The notes beneath the pieces were generated by a model. It was not told where the DNA came from. It saw only the letters and a program-made list of their open reading frames with translations, and made no database searches. From Salinibacillus xinjiangensis (GTDB lineage: Bacteria; Bacillota; Bacilli; Bacillales; Alkalibacillaceae), in assembly GCF_009649735.1 (NCBI RefSeq), contig NZ_WJNH01000002.1, positions 186,001 to 250,000 on the forward strand: a DNA stretch of 64,000 bases. The letters run 5' to 3'. Made by a program: the position numbers and the translations under genes. Below, one piece after another: positions 9,301-17,880 of this stretch; within the stretch, counting starts at the first letter, position 1; every line of letters starts with the position of its first letter.

Positions 9301-9916
9301 TCAGTGGTTCAAGCTGTCCATCTAGCTCATAAATTATATCCTCAACACGATACAAATTTTCCTGTGTTTCGCTAAGCTTCATTTCTGCTTTTTTCTTTCT
9401 CTGCTTATACTTCAAAACCCCAGCAGCTTCTTCAAAAATGGAGCGACGTTCTTCAGGTTTTGAGCTTAATATTTCCTCCACTTTCCCTTGACTAATAATG
9501 GAAAAGGCTTCTTTTCCTAGGCCAGAGTCCATAAAAAGATCGATAATATCTTTAAGGCGACAGGATTGCTGATTAATAAAAAACTCACTTTCGCCTGAAC
9601 GATACACTCGACGTGTAATACTAACCTCTTGATAATCAAGGGGTAAAGCGGTATCTTCATTATCTAAAACAAGCGAAACCTCGGCAAAATTAAGAGCATT
9701 ACGGGTATCACTACCTGAGAATATGATATCCTCCATTTTTGACCCACGTAATGAGCGAGCAGACTGCTCACCTAATACCCAACGAATCGCATCCGTAATA
9801 TTACTTTTTCCACTACCATTAGGTCCAACTACTGCTGTTACCCCTGGTACAAATTCAACTGAAACTCGATCAGCAAACGATTTAAATCCAACTGTATCTA
9901 AACGTTTGAGGAACAT
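6350..9916 (-). CDS. smc: Chromosome segregation ATPase SMC
   Basis: Core of the bacterial condensin, which with ScpA and ScpB extrudes DNA loops and separates replicated chromosomes. The 1188-residue protein has the N-terminal head with Walker A GPNGSGKSN at 31-39, long coiled coils with a hinge near 500-670 (including DVVNPGGSMTGG), and a C-terminal head with signature LSGGERALTAIA and Walker B CVLDEVEAALDD. An in-frame start 87 bases upstream exists, but MFLKRLDTVGFKSFADR is the conserved beginning and GGGAGG precedes the ATG at 9916. It lies downstream of rnc but is separated from it by a plus-strand gene. Confidence 0.97.
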   Translation of the reverse strand: MFLKRLDTVGFKSFADRVSVEFVPGVTAVVGPNGSGKSNITDAIRWVLGEQSARSLRGSKMEDIIFSGSDTRNALNFAEVSLVLDNEDTALPLDYQEVSITRRVYRSGESEFFINQQSCRLKDIIDLFMDSGLGKEAFSIISQGKVEEILSSKPEERRSIFEEAAGVLKYKQRKKKAEMKLSETQENLYRVEDIIYELDGQLEPLKEQATIAQTYLEKKDELEKNEVALLVTEIEQLNYDWKNLLQEIDVQNEEALHKQSDIQQEEAKIEKEKYEIQRIDENIEQMQAKLLTLTQELENIEGRKRLFHERWKHYEENKDKLSDENAKLTQKLKEIGEQLDQEQQKLTSILNERDQNKKQLVRLEEKLGQSKESIEEKIEELKSEYIEKLNEQAAKRNESQSIERHLEQNQAKKGKMTSRFQDLINDRKEIDKEKQKIEQALNTEQQKLQNKEQAYNELKEEINKGHQVIQAEQTKLNQGSQLIHKLRSKKEMLEEMKEDFAGFFHGVKAVLKARDRKELEGIFGAVAEKIEIPTDYVQAMETALGGQAQHVIVESEPHARKAINWLKKTNNGRATFLPLSSMQPKRIQSNLIQQVERHQGYVGIASQLIKYEEKYAAAIQSLLGNIVITKTLKDANEIAGLLHRRYRIVTLEGDVVNPGGSMTGGAKKKNNNSLFTREKELKQVIEKLSVYERKSADFEQEINQLILNTKQKEDQLSELEQEVSRLKTNVDNLREAVREVEVKLSNINNHLSLYDQEQEQYSEEEQDLHESKKVIKHQLEKLEEETTSLQAQIDELTSELNTQQQSSEKLQQEHNSLQITLAELDTNVRNQREKVNSLSNQQSELIEQQQQVNEELEELEKMKEQGQTVSEIDQEITSKRLEKQQTEYDLKMKREERQQRNQKTADVENELKEKNRSLNQLRKHIQEKEVKANRMDVELDNRLGLLQEEYMLSYEKAKEKFGKTDDLEKAKQTVKGIKRSIEQLGNVNLGAIDEYERVKERYDFLTTQQQDLLDAKETLYSVIHEMDTEMVNRFEGTFVQIQKEFVEVFKALFGGGRADLTLTNPSDLLETGVDIVAQPPGKKLQNLGLLSGGERALTAIALLFAILRVRPVPFCVLDEVEAALDDANVNRFAQYLKQFSANTQFIVITHRKGTMEEADVLYGVTMQESGVSKLVSVRLEETEQMVNA

Positions 9917-9993
9917 TTTTCTTCCTCCCGTAAAATTCAATTTATTGAAAAGCGTTAGAATTCCGTTAAAAAGGTTTTCTTTTAGCCTAGTAT

Positions 9994-10022
9994 ATTTTAT
10001 CATAGAATATAGAACATAAGAA
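9994..10022 (-). promoter_or_regulatory. Probable promoter of smc-ftsY
   Basis: On the minus strand TTCTTA (10017-10022) and an extended -10 TGATAAAAT (TAAAAT at 9994-9999) are 17 bases apart. The promoter overlaps the upstream region of the divergent UPF0435 gene. Confidence 0.45.
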
Positions 10023-10059
10023 GAACATCGTGAAGATTACGATGAAGAGGAGTGACCCA

Positions 10060-10281
10060 ATGAATTTGAACGAAGCAACTGAACAAAATTTATCCTACAT
10101 AATTGAACAATTAGCTGAACAATTACAAGTCATTAATCGTTCAGTATTAGACCCGAAGTACTTTGATATCAAAAACTACAACGAAATAAAATCTATGTAC
10201 GATATGGTTAAAAACAAGCAATTAAGTGTATCTGAAATTCAAGCCATTATCGAGGAACTAAGAAATTTCAGAGCGAAATAA
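10060..10281 (+). CDS. yfkK: UPF0435 (DUF1128) family protein, YfkK-like
   Basis: A 73-residue acidic helical protein of unknown function resembling B. subtilis YfkK: MNLNEATEQNLSYIIEQ, a central DPKYFDIKNYNEIKSMYDMV and the end SVSEIQAIIEELRNFRAK. The frame extends ten codons further upstream, but GAGGAG sits seven bases before the ATG at 10060 and family members start there. It is on the plus strand, convergent with rnc and divergent from smc. In B. subtilis this gene lies elsewhere, so its presence here is a local rearrangement. Confidence 0.85.
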   Translation: MNLNEATEQNLSYIIEQLAEQLQVINRSVLDPKYFDIKNYNEIKSMYDMVKNKQLSVSEIQAIIEELRNFRAK

Positions 10282-10313
10282 CAGGAGAGTAAGGTTTTCC
10301 TTACACAAGGATT

Positions 10314-10367
10314 GGGTGCCAGGTACTTATCGAATTTCACGATAAATTCGATAAGTACCTGGCACCC
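10314..10367. repeat. REP-like palindrome 1, abutting the rnc stop codon
   Basis: Two perfect 24-base arms (10314-10337 and 10344-10367) begin and end with GGGTGCC / GGCACCC and enclose a 6-base loop CACGAT. The right arm ends one base before the rnc stop codon. A second palindrome at 11494-11550 has the same outer sequence. It sits between convergent genes and could also block read-through both ways, although no T-run follows. Confidence 0.85.
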
Positions 10368-11060
10368 TTATTTACTTTCTTTATCTAGCTTTTCCAGTGC
10401 TTCTTTGGCCGCATTTTGCTCGGCTTCCTTTTTTGTTCTGCCACTCCCATCACCATACTTTTCATCATGTATAAATACATTGGCAATGAATTCACGGTTA
10501 TGTGCTGGACCCTTTTCATCTACAATTTCATATTCAATTTGACCATCCAAATCTTGTTGAACAACTTCCTGTAATAAGCTCTTGTAATCTGTTGCGTGGG
10601 AAAATGCACCAGGCTTGATAGTTGGGAAAATGTACCTTCCCAAAAAGGTTAATACTGTATCAAAGCCTTGATCTAAATAAAGAGCACCGATAAATGCTTC
10701 GAATGCGTCAGCTAAAAGGGCAGGTCTTGTTCTACCACCTGTCATTTCCTCTCCTTTACCAAGTAATACAAGTTCATTAAAATTTAGCTTTTCAGCAAAA
10801 TGAACAAGAGAAGGTTCACAGACAATGGATGCTCTTAGCTTTGTTAAATCTCCTTCAGCCATATCTGGATTCTTTCGATATAAGTACTGGGATACAGCCA
10901 ACTCTAGTACTGCATCTCCTAAAAACTCCAAGCGTTCATTATCTTCTAAATCCAGATGGCGATGCTCATTTACATAAGAGGAATGTGTAAAAGCTTGTTT
11001 TAGAAGACGTTCATTATTGAATTCTGTGCCTATTGTCTGTTGAAAGTTTTCAAAATTCAC
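10368..11060 (-). CDS. rnc: Ribonuclease III
   Basis: Endonuclease that cuts double-stranded RNA, including the rRNA precursor stems, and destroys toxin-antisense duplexes. The 230-residue protein has the catalytic domain with signature [11 protein letters not shown] at 41-51 and [15 protein letters not shown] near 125, and a C-terminal double-stranded RNA-binding domain ([11 protein letters not shown] to [10 protein letters not shown]). It follows acpP by 130 bases with a perfect 11-bp hairpin between them. Confidence 0.98.
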   Translation of the reverse strand: MNFENFQQTIGTEFNNERLLKQAFTHSSYVNEHRHLDLEDNERLEFLGDAVLELAVSQYLYRKNPDMAEGDLTKLRASIVCEPSLVHFAEKLNFNELVLLGKGEEMTGGRTRPALLADAFEAFIGALYLDQGFDTVLTFLGRYIFPTIKPGAFSHATDYKSLLQEVVQQDLDGQIEYEIVDEKGPAHNREFIANVFIHDEKYGDGSGRTKKEAEQNAAKEALEKLDKESK

Positions 11061-11122
11061 GGATATATGTCACCTATCCTTTTAATAGTTTATGTACTAT
11101 GATTCGAACCTTAATATGGATT

Positions 11123-11150
11123 GAAAGTCCTGCACAAAAGCAGGACTTTC
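11123..11150. other. Perfect hairpin between acpP and rnc
   Basis: Arms GAAAGTCCTGC (11123-11133) and GCAGGACTTTC (11140-11150) enclose the loop ACAAAA. On the minus strand it is followed by AATCC rather than a T-run, so it is not a classical terminator. It could protect the acpP 3' end or serve as an RNase III processing site ahead of rnc. Confidence 0.7.
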
Positions 11151-11190
11151 ATTTATACCATTTATTATGGTTATATTTCATGAATTCTAA

Positions 11191-11427
11191 TTAGGACTGA
11201 GTGCTGTTTATGTAGTTTACAGCATCTCCGACAGTAGCAATTTTTTCTGCTTCTTCATCAGAAATCTCCATATCAAATTCATCTTCAAGTTCCATCACTA
11301 GTTCAACTACATCTAGTGAATCAGCCTCTAAATCATCTTTAAAAGATGCTTCCATAGTAATCTTTGATTCATCTACATCTAAACGATCAACAATGACCTT
11401 TTTTACGCGATCAAATACATCTGCCAT
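11191..11427 (-). CDS. acpP: Acyl carrier protein
   Basis: Small acidic carrier that holds growing fatty acyl chains on a phosphopantetheine arm. The 78-residue protein has the attachment motif [12 protein letters not shown] with Ser37 as the modified residue. A GGGAGGTG ribosome binding site precedes the ATG. It lies downstream of fabG with a REP-like palindrome in the gap, and upstream of rnc, as in B. subtilis. Confidence 0.98.
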   Translation of the reverse strand: MADVFDRVKKVIVDRLDVDESKITMEASFKDDLEADSLDVVELVMELEDEFDMEISDEEAEKIATVGDAVNYINSTQS

Positions 11428-11493
11428 TGGTGTTCACCTCCCTTCACCGAGCAGGAAAAACTATGACTGACACCTGTTTATACTAAGACACCC

Positions 11494-11550
11494 GGGTGCC
11501 AGGGACTTATAAAACTTCTAAAAGAGAAATTCTATAAGTCCCTGGCACCC
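11494..11550. repeat. REP-like palindrome 2, between fabG and acpP
   Basis: Perfect 18-base arms (11494-11511 and 11533-11550) share the outer sequence GGGTGCCAGG with palindrome 1. Pairing extends inward to 11519/11525 with two mismatches. Compared with palindrome 1, the tenth-to-twelfth positions differ on both arms in a way that keeps pairing (GGTACTT versus GGGACTT). Confidence 0.85.
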
Positions 11551-11563
11551 CTCGGCGGCAGTA

Positions 11564-12307
11564 TTACATGACCATACCGCCATCAACATGAAGTGTTTGC
11601 CCGGTCATATACTCAGAGTCGTCCGATGCAAGAAAACGAACAACCTTTGCTACATGCTCAGGATTCCCTAAACGATTTAAAGGAATCATGGATAGCATTT
11701 CTTTACGAGCTTCTTCTGGAAGCTGGTCTGTCATATCCGTTGAAATAAACCCAGGAGCTACAGCATTCACTAGGATGTTACGAGACGCCAACTCTTTCGC
11801 TGTTGTTTTCGTAAATCCAATTACACCCGCTTTTGCTGCCACATAATTGGCTTGTCCAGGGTTGCCCGTAACACCAACTATGGAGGCGATATTGATAATA
11901 CGTCCACTCTTTTGACGCATCATTTGTCTAGTTACCGCCTTTGTTGTTAAGAATACCCCTTTTAGATTCGTTTGAATCACGTCGTCAAACTCATCCTCTT
12001 TCATCCTCATCAATAAATTGTCGCGGGTAATTCCGGCATTATTAATTAATATATCAAGACTACCAAACGTGTCAATCGTTTTCTTAATCATTTCCTTCAC
12101 GTCTTCATCTTGTGAAACATTAGCCTGTATGGCAAATGCTTCTCCACCAAGCTCTTCAATTTCTTTGACTACTTCATTGGCTTTTTGTTCACTGCCTGCA
12201 TAATTGACAGCCACTTTTGCTCCATTTTTGGCTAGTTCTAGAGCAATGGCTCTCCCAATTCCTCTAGAAGCGCCAGTTACAAGTGCAGCTTTACCTCCTA
12301 AAGACAT
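11564..12307 (-). CDS. fabG: 3-oxoacyl-[acyl-carrier-protein] reductase
   Basis: NADPH-dependent reductase of the first reduction step in type II fatty acid synthesis. The 247-residue short-chain dehydrogenase has the Rossmann motif TGASRGIG at 11-18, NNAG near 89, and the catalytic Ser-Tyr-Lys set in [20 protein letters not shown] (Tyr about 152, Lys about 156). Its ATG shares one base with the fabD stop. Part of the fapR-plsX-fabD-fabG-acpP unit. Confidence 0.97.
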   Translation of the reverse strand: MSLGGKAALVTGASRGIGRAIALELAKNGAKVAVNYAGSEQKANEVVKEIEELGGEAFAIQANVSQDEDVKEMIKKTIDTFGSLDILINNAGITRDNLLMRMKEDEFDDVIQTNLKGVFLTTKAVTRQMMRQKSGRIINIASIVGVTGNPGQANYVAAKAGVIGFTKTTAKELASRNILVNAVAPGFISTDMTDQLPEEARKEMLSMIPLNRLGNPEHVAKVVRFLASDDSEYMTGQTLHVDGGMVM

Positions 12308-13254
12308 TAAGCATCCTCCTTATACCATTCTAGAAATGCGGCTAATGATTCTGGGTCTTGAATGGCAAATGTTTTCGTTCTACGATTCACCTTTCGAACT
12401 AAACCTGAGAGTACTTTACCATTTCCTACTTCTACAAATGCATCCACATCACCACTAGCCATCATATTTGAAATCGTTTCTGAAAAACGCACAGGTGAAT
12501 AGAGTTGTTTCACTAAAAGATTTTGAATCTCGCTCTGGTCGTGTACGGGTGCTGCTGTTACATTTGCATAAACAGGAATTTCAGCGTCCTGAATATCTGT
12601 TTTCAAAAGCTCTTGCTCTAGCTCACTACTTGCTGGTTCCATTAATCTAGAGTGAAATGGTCCGCTCACATTTAAAGGCAGCACACGCTTAGCCCCTTTT
12701 TCCTTTAGCAGCTCGGTAGCTATTTCAACTCCCTGTTTCGTACCAGAGATGACAATTTGGCCAGGGCAGTTGTCATTAGCAACATCAACAATTTCTCCTT
12801 TCTCAGAAATTTCATCAACTGATTCAGAAATCGTTTTTTCGTCTAATCCTAAGACCGCAGCCATTGCACCTTTACCAGCAGGATATGCCTTTTCCATTAA
12901 GCGCCCACGAGTTTGGACGAGTTTTAAAGCTTCATCCAACTGCAAAGCTCTAGCACTAACTAAAGCAGAATACTCGCCTAGGCTATGGCCTGCAGCCATT
13001 ACCGGCTTTACTCCATTTTTCTGTAAAACGTTAGCGATGGCAGCACTTGAGAGTAATAATGCTGGTTGCGCATTCTCTGTTTTTGTAAGTTCTTCTTGCG
13101 GTCCTTCAAACATTAAGGTTTTGATTGGAACTTGCAACGCTTGTTCTGCACGATCAAATACCTTTTTTACATCCTCATCTTTTTCATAAAAAGCTTTTGT
13201 CATACCTACCTCTTGTGACCCTTGACCTGGGAATAAAAAAGCTACTTTTTTCAT
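12307..13254 (-). CDS. fabD: Malonyl CoA-acyl carrier protein transacylase
   Basis: Transfers malonyl groups from CoA to the acyl carrier protein. The 315-residue protein starts [14 protein letters not shown] with the oxyanion-hole loop and has the nucleophile motif [11 protein letters not shown] with Ser91. The second catalytic residue is in GPFHSRLM near 200. The start overlaps the plsX stop by four bases. Confidence 0.97.
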   Translation of the reverse strand: MKKVAFLFPGQGSQEVGMTKAFYEKDEDVKKVFDRAEQALQVPIKTLMFEGPQEELTKTENAQPALLLSSAAIANVLQKNGVKPVMAAGHSLGEYSALVSARALQLDEALKLVQTRGRLMEKAYPAGKGAMAAVLGLDEKTISESVDEISEKGEIVDVANDNCPGQIVISGTKQGVEIATELLKEKGAKRVLPLNVSGPFHSRLMEPASSELEQELLKTDIQDAEIPVYANVTAAPVHDQSEIQNLLVKQLYSPVRFSETISNMMASGDVDAFVEVGNGKVLSGLVRKVNRRTKTFAIQDPESLAAFLEWYKEDA

Positions 13255-14255
13255 TCGTTTCCCTCCTCTGTATTAAGAGATTCAACTGTCTCTTCTATCT
13301 TATTGGTTACCTCTTGTTCAACGAGCTGGCAGGCCTGCTTAATGGCATTATAAACTGCCCGATCATTAGAAGAACCATGGGCCTTGATAACTGGAGCGGC
13401 TAAACCAAATAATCCTGCTCCTCCATATTCCGAGTAGTCTAGCTTTGATTTTAATCCTTTTAGATCTCCTTTGATGGCCGCTGCTGCCAATTTCGTCTTA
13501 GCATTTTTCATAAAAACTTCTTTCAACATGGAGAACATGCCTAGCGCTGTTCCTTCAATCGATTTGAGCGCGACATTCCCAGAAAAACCATCCGTTACAA
13601 TAATATCCGCTACACCATCGAGAAAGTCTCGGGCTTCGACGTTTCCGATGAAATTTATAGGTGCATCTTCAAGTAATAGGAAGGCTTTTTTCGATAACTC
13701 GCTACCCTTTTGATTTTCTGTTCCGACATTCAACAGTCCTACTCTAGGGTTATGAACTCCTCTAACCTTTTCGGCGTAAATCGAACCCATAATGCCATAT
13801 TGCAGCAAATGTTGTGGCTTGGCATCGACATTCGCTCCAACATCAAGAAGTAAAAAGCCTTTTCCATCTAGTGTAGGGAGTGTAGGGCTTAGGGCAGGTC
13901 GATCAATTCCTCGAATACGACCAACAATAAATAATCCAGCACTCATAAGGGCCCCTGTATTCCCTGCAGAAATACATGCATCAGCACGGCCTTCTTTAAC
14001 TTCATTAGCCATTAATACCATAGAGGCATTTTTCTTTCTCCTGACTGCTCGTACAGGTTCGTCTTCACTAGTAATTACATCCTGTGTATGTATGATATCG
14101 ATATTTTTTGTAGTCGTTAAATACGAATTAATTTTTTGCTTATCTCCAACTAAAACGACGGAAAGATTTGGGATGTTTTCCACTGCATAGCAAACTCCCT
14201 TAACAATTGCTTCAGGTGCGTTGTCTCCACCCATCGCATCGATTGCTATTCTCAT
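13251..14255 (-). CDS. plsX: Phosphate acyltransferase PlsX
   Basis: Makes acyl-phosphate from acyl-ACP, the first step of the PlsX-PlsY phospholipid route. The 334-residue protein begins [20 protein letters not shown] and contains [19 protein letters not shown] near 101-119 and [17 protein letters not shown] near 216-232. It is peripheral to the membrane in this family. It begins directly after the fapR stop codon and overlaps fabD. Confidence 0.98.
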   Translation of the reverse strand: MRIAIDAMGGDNAPEAIVKGVCYAVENIPNLSVVLVGDKQKINSYLTTTKNIDIIHTQDVITSEDEPVRAVRRKKNASMVLMANEVKEGRADACISAGNTGALMSAGLFIVGRIRGIDRPALSPTLPTLDGKGFLLLDVGANVDAKPQHLLQYGIMGSIYAEKVRGVHNPRVGLLNVGTENQKGSELSKKAFLLLEDAPINFIGNVEARDFLDGVADIIVTDGFSGNVALKSIEGTALGMFSMLKEVFMKNAKTKLAAAAIKGDLKGLKSKLDYSEYGGAGLFGLAAPVIKAHGSSNDRAVYNAIKQACQLVEQEVTNKIEETVESLNTEEGNE

Positions 14256-14834
14256 TTATTTTGTCTCTCCTTTTTGGTCATTAGACCGAAACATCACAAA
14301 ACTACCCTGGAACACCAGTTCATTTTCAACAAAGCTATTTACCTCCACAATGGTACGGTCCTTGTGATCGTTTCCTTTTACCTCTGCTTTAGCAACTACT
14401 CGTTCGCCTTCCTTAACCTGGCGTTTAAATCTAAGGTCAGATTTAGCTGTTAGCGCTAGCTCATCATTAATCACCGCTACCGCAAGAGAGTTAGCCTGAG
14501 CAAATAAATGGTGCCCTCGTGCAATTTTGTTACGAGAAAAAACGTGGTCACTCCGGATATCAAGTATGGAGATCGCACGCCTATCTAATTCTAAATCAAT
14601 TATTTCTCCAATTACTTCATCTAAAGGTAGTGCTTTAACCGTTTCATTCCATTGATGGGTTGCAACGGATTTAATTCGTTCGCGCAATTCTGGAATAGAT
14701 AATTCCATTCGATCTAATCGGATGGTTTGTATACTGACATTAAACTTTTTCGCAAGCTCTTCATCTGTTATAAAGGGCATTAGTGAAATGGTTTCTTTTA
14801 ATTGTTCCTGTCTTTGCTTCTTCGTTTTCCTCAT
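14256..14834 (-). CDS. fapR: Fatty acid and phospholipid biosynthesis repressor FapR
   Basis: Transcription factor that represses fatty acid genes until malonyl-CoA binds it. The 192-residue protein has an N-terminal helix-turn-helix ([20 protein letters not shown], about 21-40) and a C-terminal hot-dog fold with the ligand segment [18 protein letters not shown] near 100-117. It heads the unit fapR-plsX-fabD-fabG and has its own operator directly upstream, so it should be autoregulated. Confidence 0.98.
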   Translation of the reverse strand: MRKTKKQRQEQLKETISLMPFITDEELAKKFNVSIQTIRLDRMELSIPELRERIKSVATHQWNETVKALPLDEVIGEIIDLELDRRAISILDIRSDHVFSRNKIARGHHLFAQANSLAVAVINDELALTAKSDLRFKRQVKEGERVVAKAEVKGNDHKDRTIVEVNSFVENELVFQGSFVMFRSNDQKGETK

Positions 14835-14852
14835 CGATTACACCGTCCACTT

Positions 14853-14869
14853 TTATGACTAGGTACTAA
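14853..14869 (-). promoter_or_regulatory. FapR operator
   Basis: The minus strand reads TTAGTACCTAGTCATAA, a close match to the 17-base FapR box known from B. subtilis. It lies just downstream of the -10 box of the fapR promoter, where bound FapR would block initiation. It ends 18 bases before the fapR start codon. Confidence 0.88.
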
Positions 14870-14873
14870 TAGT

Positions 14874-14902
14874 AATATATAATACCTGTGGAGTAATTGC
14901 AA
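14874..14902 (-). promoter_or_regulatory. Sigma-A promoter of fapR-plsX-fabD-fabG
   Basis: On the minus strand TTGCAA (14897-14902) and TATATT (14874-14879) are 17 bases apart. The predicted start of transcription falls inside the FapR operator. Confidence 0.7.
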
Positions 14903-14909
14903 TCCCCTT

Positions 14910-16958
14910 TTAATCTAAAACTTGTCCATTAAAAATTGGATCATTTTCAATGGCTATTTTTAGCTTCTTATAGGATGGGTCATTGAAAAATCGACCTGAT
15001 TCAATCATGTCAACAGCGTCCTTCCTCGCCGTCTCTAATGCACGATAATCCTGAACGAGGTCAGCTACTTTAAATTCTGGAAGCCCGCTTTGTTTTTTAC
15101 CAAAAAAGTCTCCCGGTCCTCTAAGCTTTAAATCATGCTCAGATAACTCAAAACCATCATTAGTCTCTGTCATGATCCTCATACGCTCTTTTCCAGTTTC
15201 TCCTTTAGGGTCAGCTAGTAAAATGCAATAGCTTTGAGCATCCCCTCGGCCCACACGGCCCCTTAATTGGTGTAGTTGGGATAGACCAAATCGTTCCGCA
15301 TCATAGATAAGCATCATCGTAGCGTTGGGGACATTCACTCCTACTTCTACTACAGTTGTAGAAACAAGAATTTGCAATTCATTTTGGGCAAACTGCTTCA
15401 TAACTTCATCCTTTTCTGTGGTATGAAGCCGGCCGTGCATAAGCCCAACCCGTACATCCTGCGGGAAAAATTCTTGCAGTTGTTGATGGATGTCAACAGC
15501 ATTTTGGATGTCAAGCTTGTCCGATTCTTCAACGAGCGGACAAATGACATAGGCTTGATGACCTTGTTTGATTTCCTTGTGGACAAAATTTAATACTCTA
15601 TCTAGCATGTTTTCTTTTGCCCAATACGTCTTTACAGGTTTTCGACCCTTAGGCATTTCATCAATAACAGATACATCCATGTCACCAAAGGTTGTAATCG
15701 CTAGAGTTCTCGGGATTGGCGTTGCGGTCATAAATAAAACATCAGGCTGTAAACCTTTATCCCTTAAAACCCGGCGCTGCTCTACCCCAAATCGATGCTG
15801 TTCGTCTACAATCACAAAACCTAAATCATTGAAAAATACATCATCCTGAATTAATGCATGTGTACCTACCACAATGTCCGCATCCTGCTCTTTCACTTTA
15901 TGTAGCCGTTCTTTTCTTTTCTTCCCTTTTACGGATCCAGTTAGTAATACAATTTCTGCCTTATCACCGAATAGTTCCTGCAGAGATTCAAAATGTTGTT
16001 CAGCAAGTATTTCTGTTGGCACCATTAAAGCTCCCTGCTTGCCCGCTGTAATAGCTGCATATAATCCGATCGCCGCTACTACGGTTTTCCCTGACCCAAC
16101 ATCCCCTTGTAATAGACGGTTCATTTGGTATGGATTTTTTAGATCATTCAAAAGTTCTTTTATGACATTTTTTTGCGCATTGGTTAATTCAAAAGGGAGC
16201 TGGTCCATAAAAGCATTGATTTTGGTTACATCCATATTCATGGCATTACCCATGGTCGCTTCCCTTTTTTGTTTCCTTAGCCATTGCATCTTTAACTGAA
16301 ATAATAATAATTCTTCATATATAAACCGTCTCTTCGCATGCTTGAGTAGAATCCCATTTTCTGGGAAGTGCATTTGCTGTAAAGCTTTAGAGCGAGCTGG
16401 AATTTTATAGTCAGTTAAATAGTTTTCAGGTAAAATCTCTTCGATTTGGGTTCCAAAGCTATTCAAGGCTTGCTTCATTGATTTCCGAAAAAACCCTAAT
16501 GAAATGCCTCCCTTTAGTGAATAAATGGGTTGATGAGTATCTTTCTTTTTGATGGTTCCTTTTTGGAATTGACTCACGGTAATTTGCAAGCGATGTTGAT
16601 CCCACTTCCCGATAACCGTCACCAATTCTCCTCTCTGTAGGTGTTTTTTTGCAAAAGCTTGATTAAAAAACACCGCTTTAACAGCAATATGATCGACTTC
16701 TAATGTAACCGTCAATCTGGACTTTTTACGTCCAAAAAAGCTTAGGGAAGGTTCTGAGACAACCTTCCCTACAAGTGTAGCTTTTTCCTGATGCTCAATT
16801 TCAGTAATTGGTTTAATTTCATGGACATCATAGCGAAACGGAAAATGAAATAAAAAATCCTCAACAGTTTGTATGCCCATATCGTTTAGTTCACCGGCTA
16901 TTTTTTCTCCGATTCCTTTTATATCGGTAACTGGTAAATTGGCTAACAACTTACTCAC
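14910..16958 (-). CDS. recG: ATP-dependent DNA helicase RecG
   Basis: Branch-migrating helicase that regresses stalled replication forks and processes recombination intermediates. The 682-residue protein has the N-terminal wedge (OB-fold) domain at about 60-160, then superfamily-2 motor motifs: GDVGSGKTVVAA near 287, DEQHRFGVEQR, TATPIPRTLA and the C-terminal helicase block ending in QLRGRVGRG. Its start overlaps the sdaAA stop by four bases. Confidence 0.98.
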   Translation of the reverse strand: MSKLLANLPVTDIKGIGEKIAGELNDMGIQTVEDFLFHFPFRYDVHEIKPITEIEHQEKATLVGKVVSEPSLSFFGRKKSRLTVTLEVDHIAVKAVFFNQAFAKKHLQRGELVTVIGKWDQHRLQITVSQFQKGTIKKKDTHQPIYSLKGGISLGFFRKSMKQALNSFGTQIEEILPENYLTDYKIPARSKALQQMHFPENGILLKHAKRRFIYEELLLFQLKMQWLRKQKREATMGNAMNMDVTKINAFMDQLPFELTNAQKNVIKELLNDLKNPYQMNRLLQGDVGSGKTVVAAIGLYAAITAGKQGALMVPTEILAEQHFESLQELFGDKAEIVLLTGSVKGKKRKERLHKVKEQDADIVVGTHALIQDDVFFNDLGFVIVDEQHRFGVEQRRVLRDKGLQPDVLFMTATPIPRTLAITTFGDMDVSVIDEMPKGRKPVKTYWAKENMLDRVLNFVHKEIKQGHQAYVICPLVEESDKLDIQNAVDIHQQLQEFFPQDVRVGLMHGRLHTTEKDEVMKQFAQNELQILVSTTVVEVGVNVPNATMMLIYDAERFGLSQLHQLRGRVGRGDAQSYCILLADPKGETGKERMRIMTETNDGFELSEHDLKLRGPGDFFGKKQSGLPEFKVADLVQDYRALETARKDAVDMIESGRFFNDPSYKKLKIAIENDPIFNGQVLD

Positions 16959-17839
16959 TCTTTCTTTGATTTAGTACCATAGATTTGTTCTTCAATTGCA
17001 CGACCAGTTGGTGTTGCTGCAAGTCCTCCTTGTGCCGTTTCTTTAAATGCGGTTGGCATACGTTGGCCAATACGGAACATTGCATCAATCACTTCATCAC
17101 AAGGGATTCGACTTGTTACACCAGCTAGCGCCATATCAGCAGATACAATCGCATTTGAAGCACCCATTGCATTTCGTTTTACACAAGGTACTTCGACTAA
17201 ACCAGCTACAGGGTCACACACGAGACCTAGCATATTTTTTAGTGTAATCGCCATGGCTTCTGCGGACTGTTGCGGAGTCCCACCGGCCATTTCAACTATG
17301 GCTGCAGCAGCCATTCCAGCAGCAGAACCTACTTCAGCCTGACAGCCACCAGCTGCACCTGAAATTGATGCGTTATTAGCGATTACCTGTCCAAAAGCTC
17401 CTGAGGTAAATAAGTAGCGAATCATTTGTTCCCGAGTTGGATTGAGTTTTTCCTTGACCGCAAATAAGGTTCCCGGCACACACCCAGCACTACCAGCAGT
17501 AGGAGTAGCACAAATAATACCCATAGCTGCATTCACTTCATTTGTTGCAACAGCTTTACTGACAGCATCTAGCAATAAATGCCCAGATAACGGTTCTTTG
17601 TCTCTCATATAATTTTGGATGAGAACAGCATCTCCACCTGTTAGGCCGGAGCGAGATTCAACACCTTTAAGACCATCCTCAACAGCCTTTTCCATCACAG
17701 ATAGATTTTCATCCATCTGTCCCATAACCTTTTCTCTCGACTTTTCTGTTACTTCCATCTCCTGGCGAATCATGACCTCTGAGATGGATATATTTTGATT
17801 TTCAGCAAGTTCTACTAACTCACTTACATTACGAAACAT
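16955..17839 (-). CDS. sdaAA: L-serine dehydratase, iron-sulfur alpha subunit
   Basis: With SdaAB it deaminates L-serine to pyruvate and ammonia using a [4Fe-4S] cluster. The 294-residue protein has the cluster-region cysteines in GCVPGTLFAVKEK and LVCDPVAGLVEVPCVKRN, and a small-residue-rich core (SISGAAGGCQAEVGSAAGMA). The frame extends 14 codons further upstream, but GGGGGAG lies just before the ATG at 17839 and MFRNVSELVELAE is the conserved start. It is 41 bases after sdaAB. Confidence 0.96.
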   Translation of the reverse strand: MFRNVSELVELAENQNISISEVMIRQEMEVTEKSREKVMGQMDENLSVMEKAVEDGLKGVESRSGLTGGDAVLIQNYMRDKEPLSGHLLLDAVSKAVATNEVNAAMGIICATPTAGSAGCVPGTLFAVKEKLNPTREQMIRYLFTSGAFGQVIANNASISGAAGGCQAEVGSAAGMAAAAIVEMAGGTPQQSAEAMAITLKNMLGLVCDPVAGLVEVPCVKRNAMGASNAIVSADMALAGVTSRIPCDEVIDAMFRIGQRMPTAFKETAQGGLAATPTGRAIEEQIYGTKSKKE

Positions 17840-17880
17840 TATGGTCTCCCCCTTCTTGTAAGCGTTTTCCGTTCTTTGCA

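Noticed and set aside
9917-10003. 29-codon N-terminal extension of smc
   Set aside because: The SMC head begins at MFLKRLDTVGF and a strong ribosome binding site lies directly before it; the extension covers the likely smc leader.
12749-13189. Plus-strand frame of 146 codons inside fabD
   Set aside because: Antisense to fabD, with composition typical of reverse-frame shadows and no ribosome binding site.
15874-16299. Plus-strand frame of 141 codons inside recG
   Set aside because: It is antisense to the conserved helicase core of recG, lacks a ribosome binding site and resembles no protein; a shadow frame.
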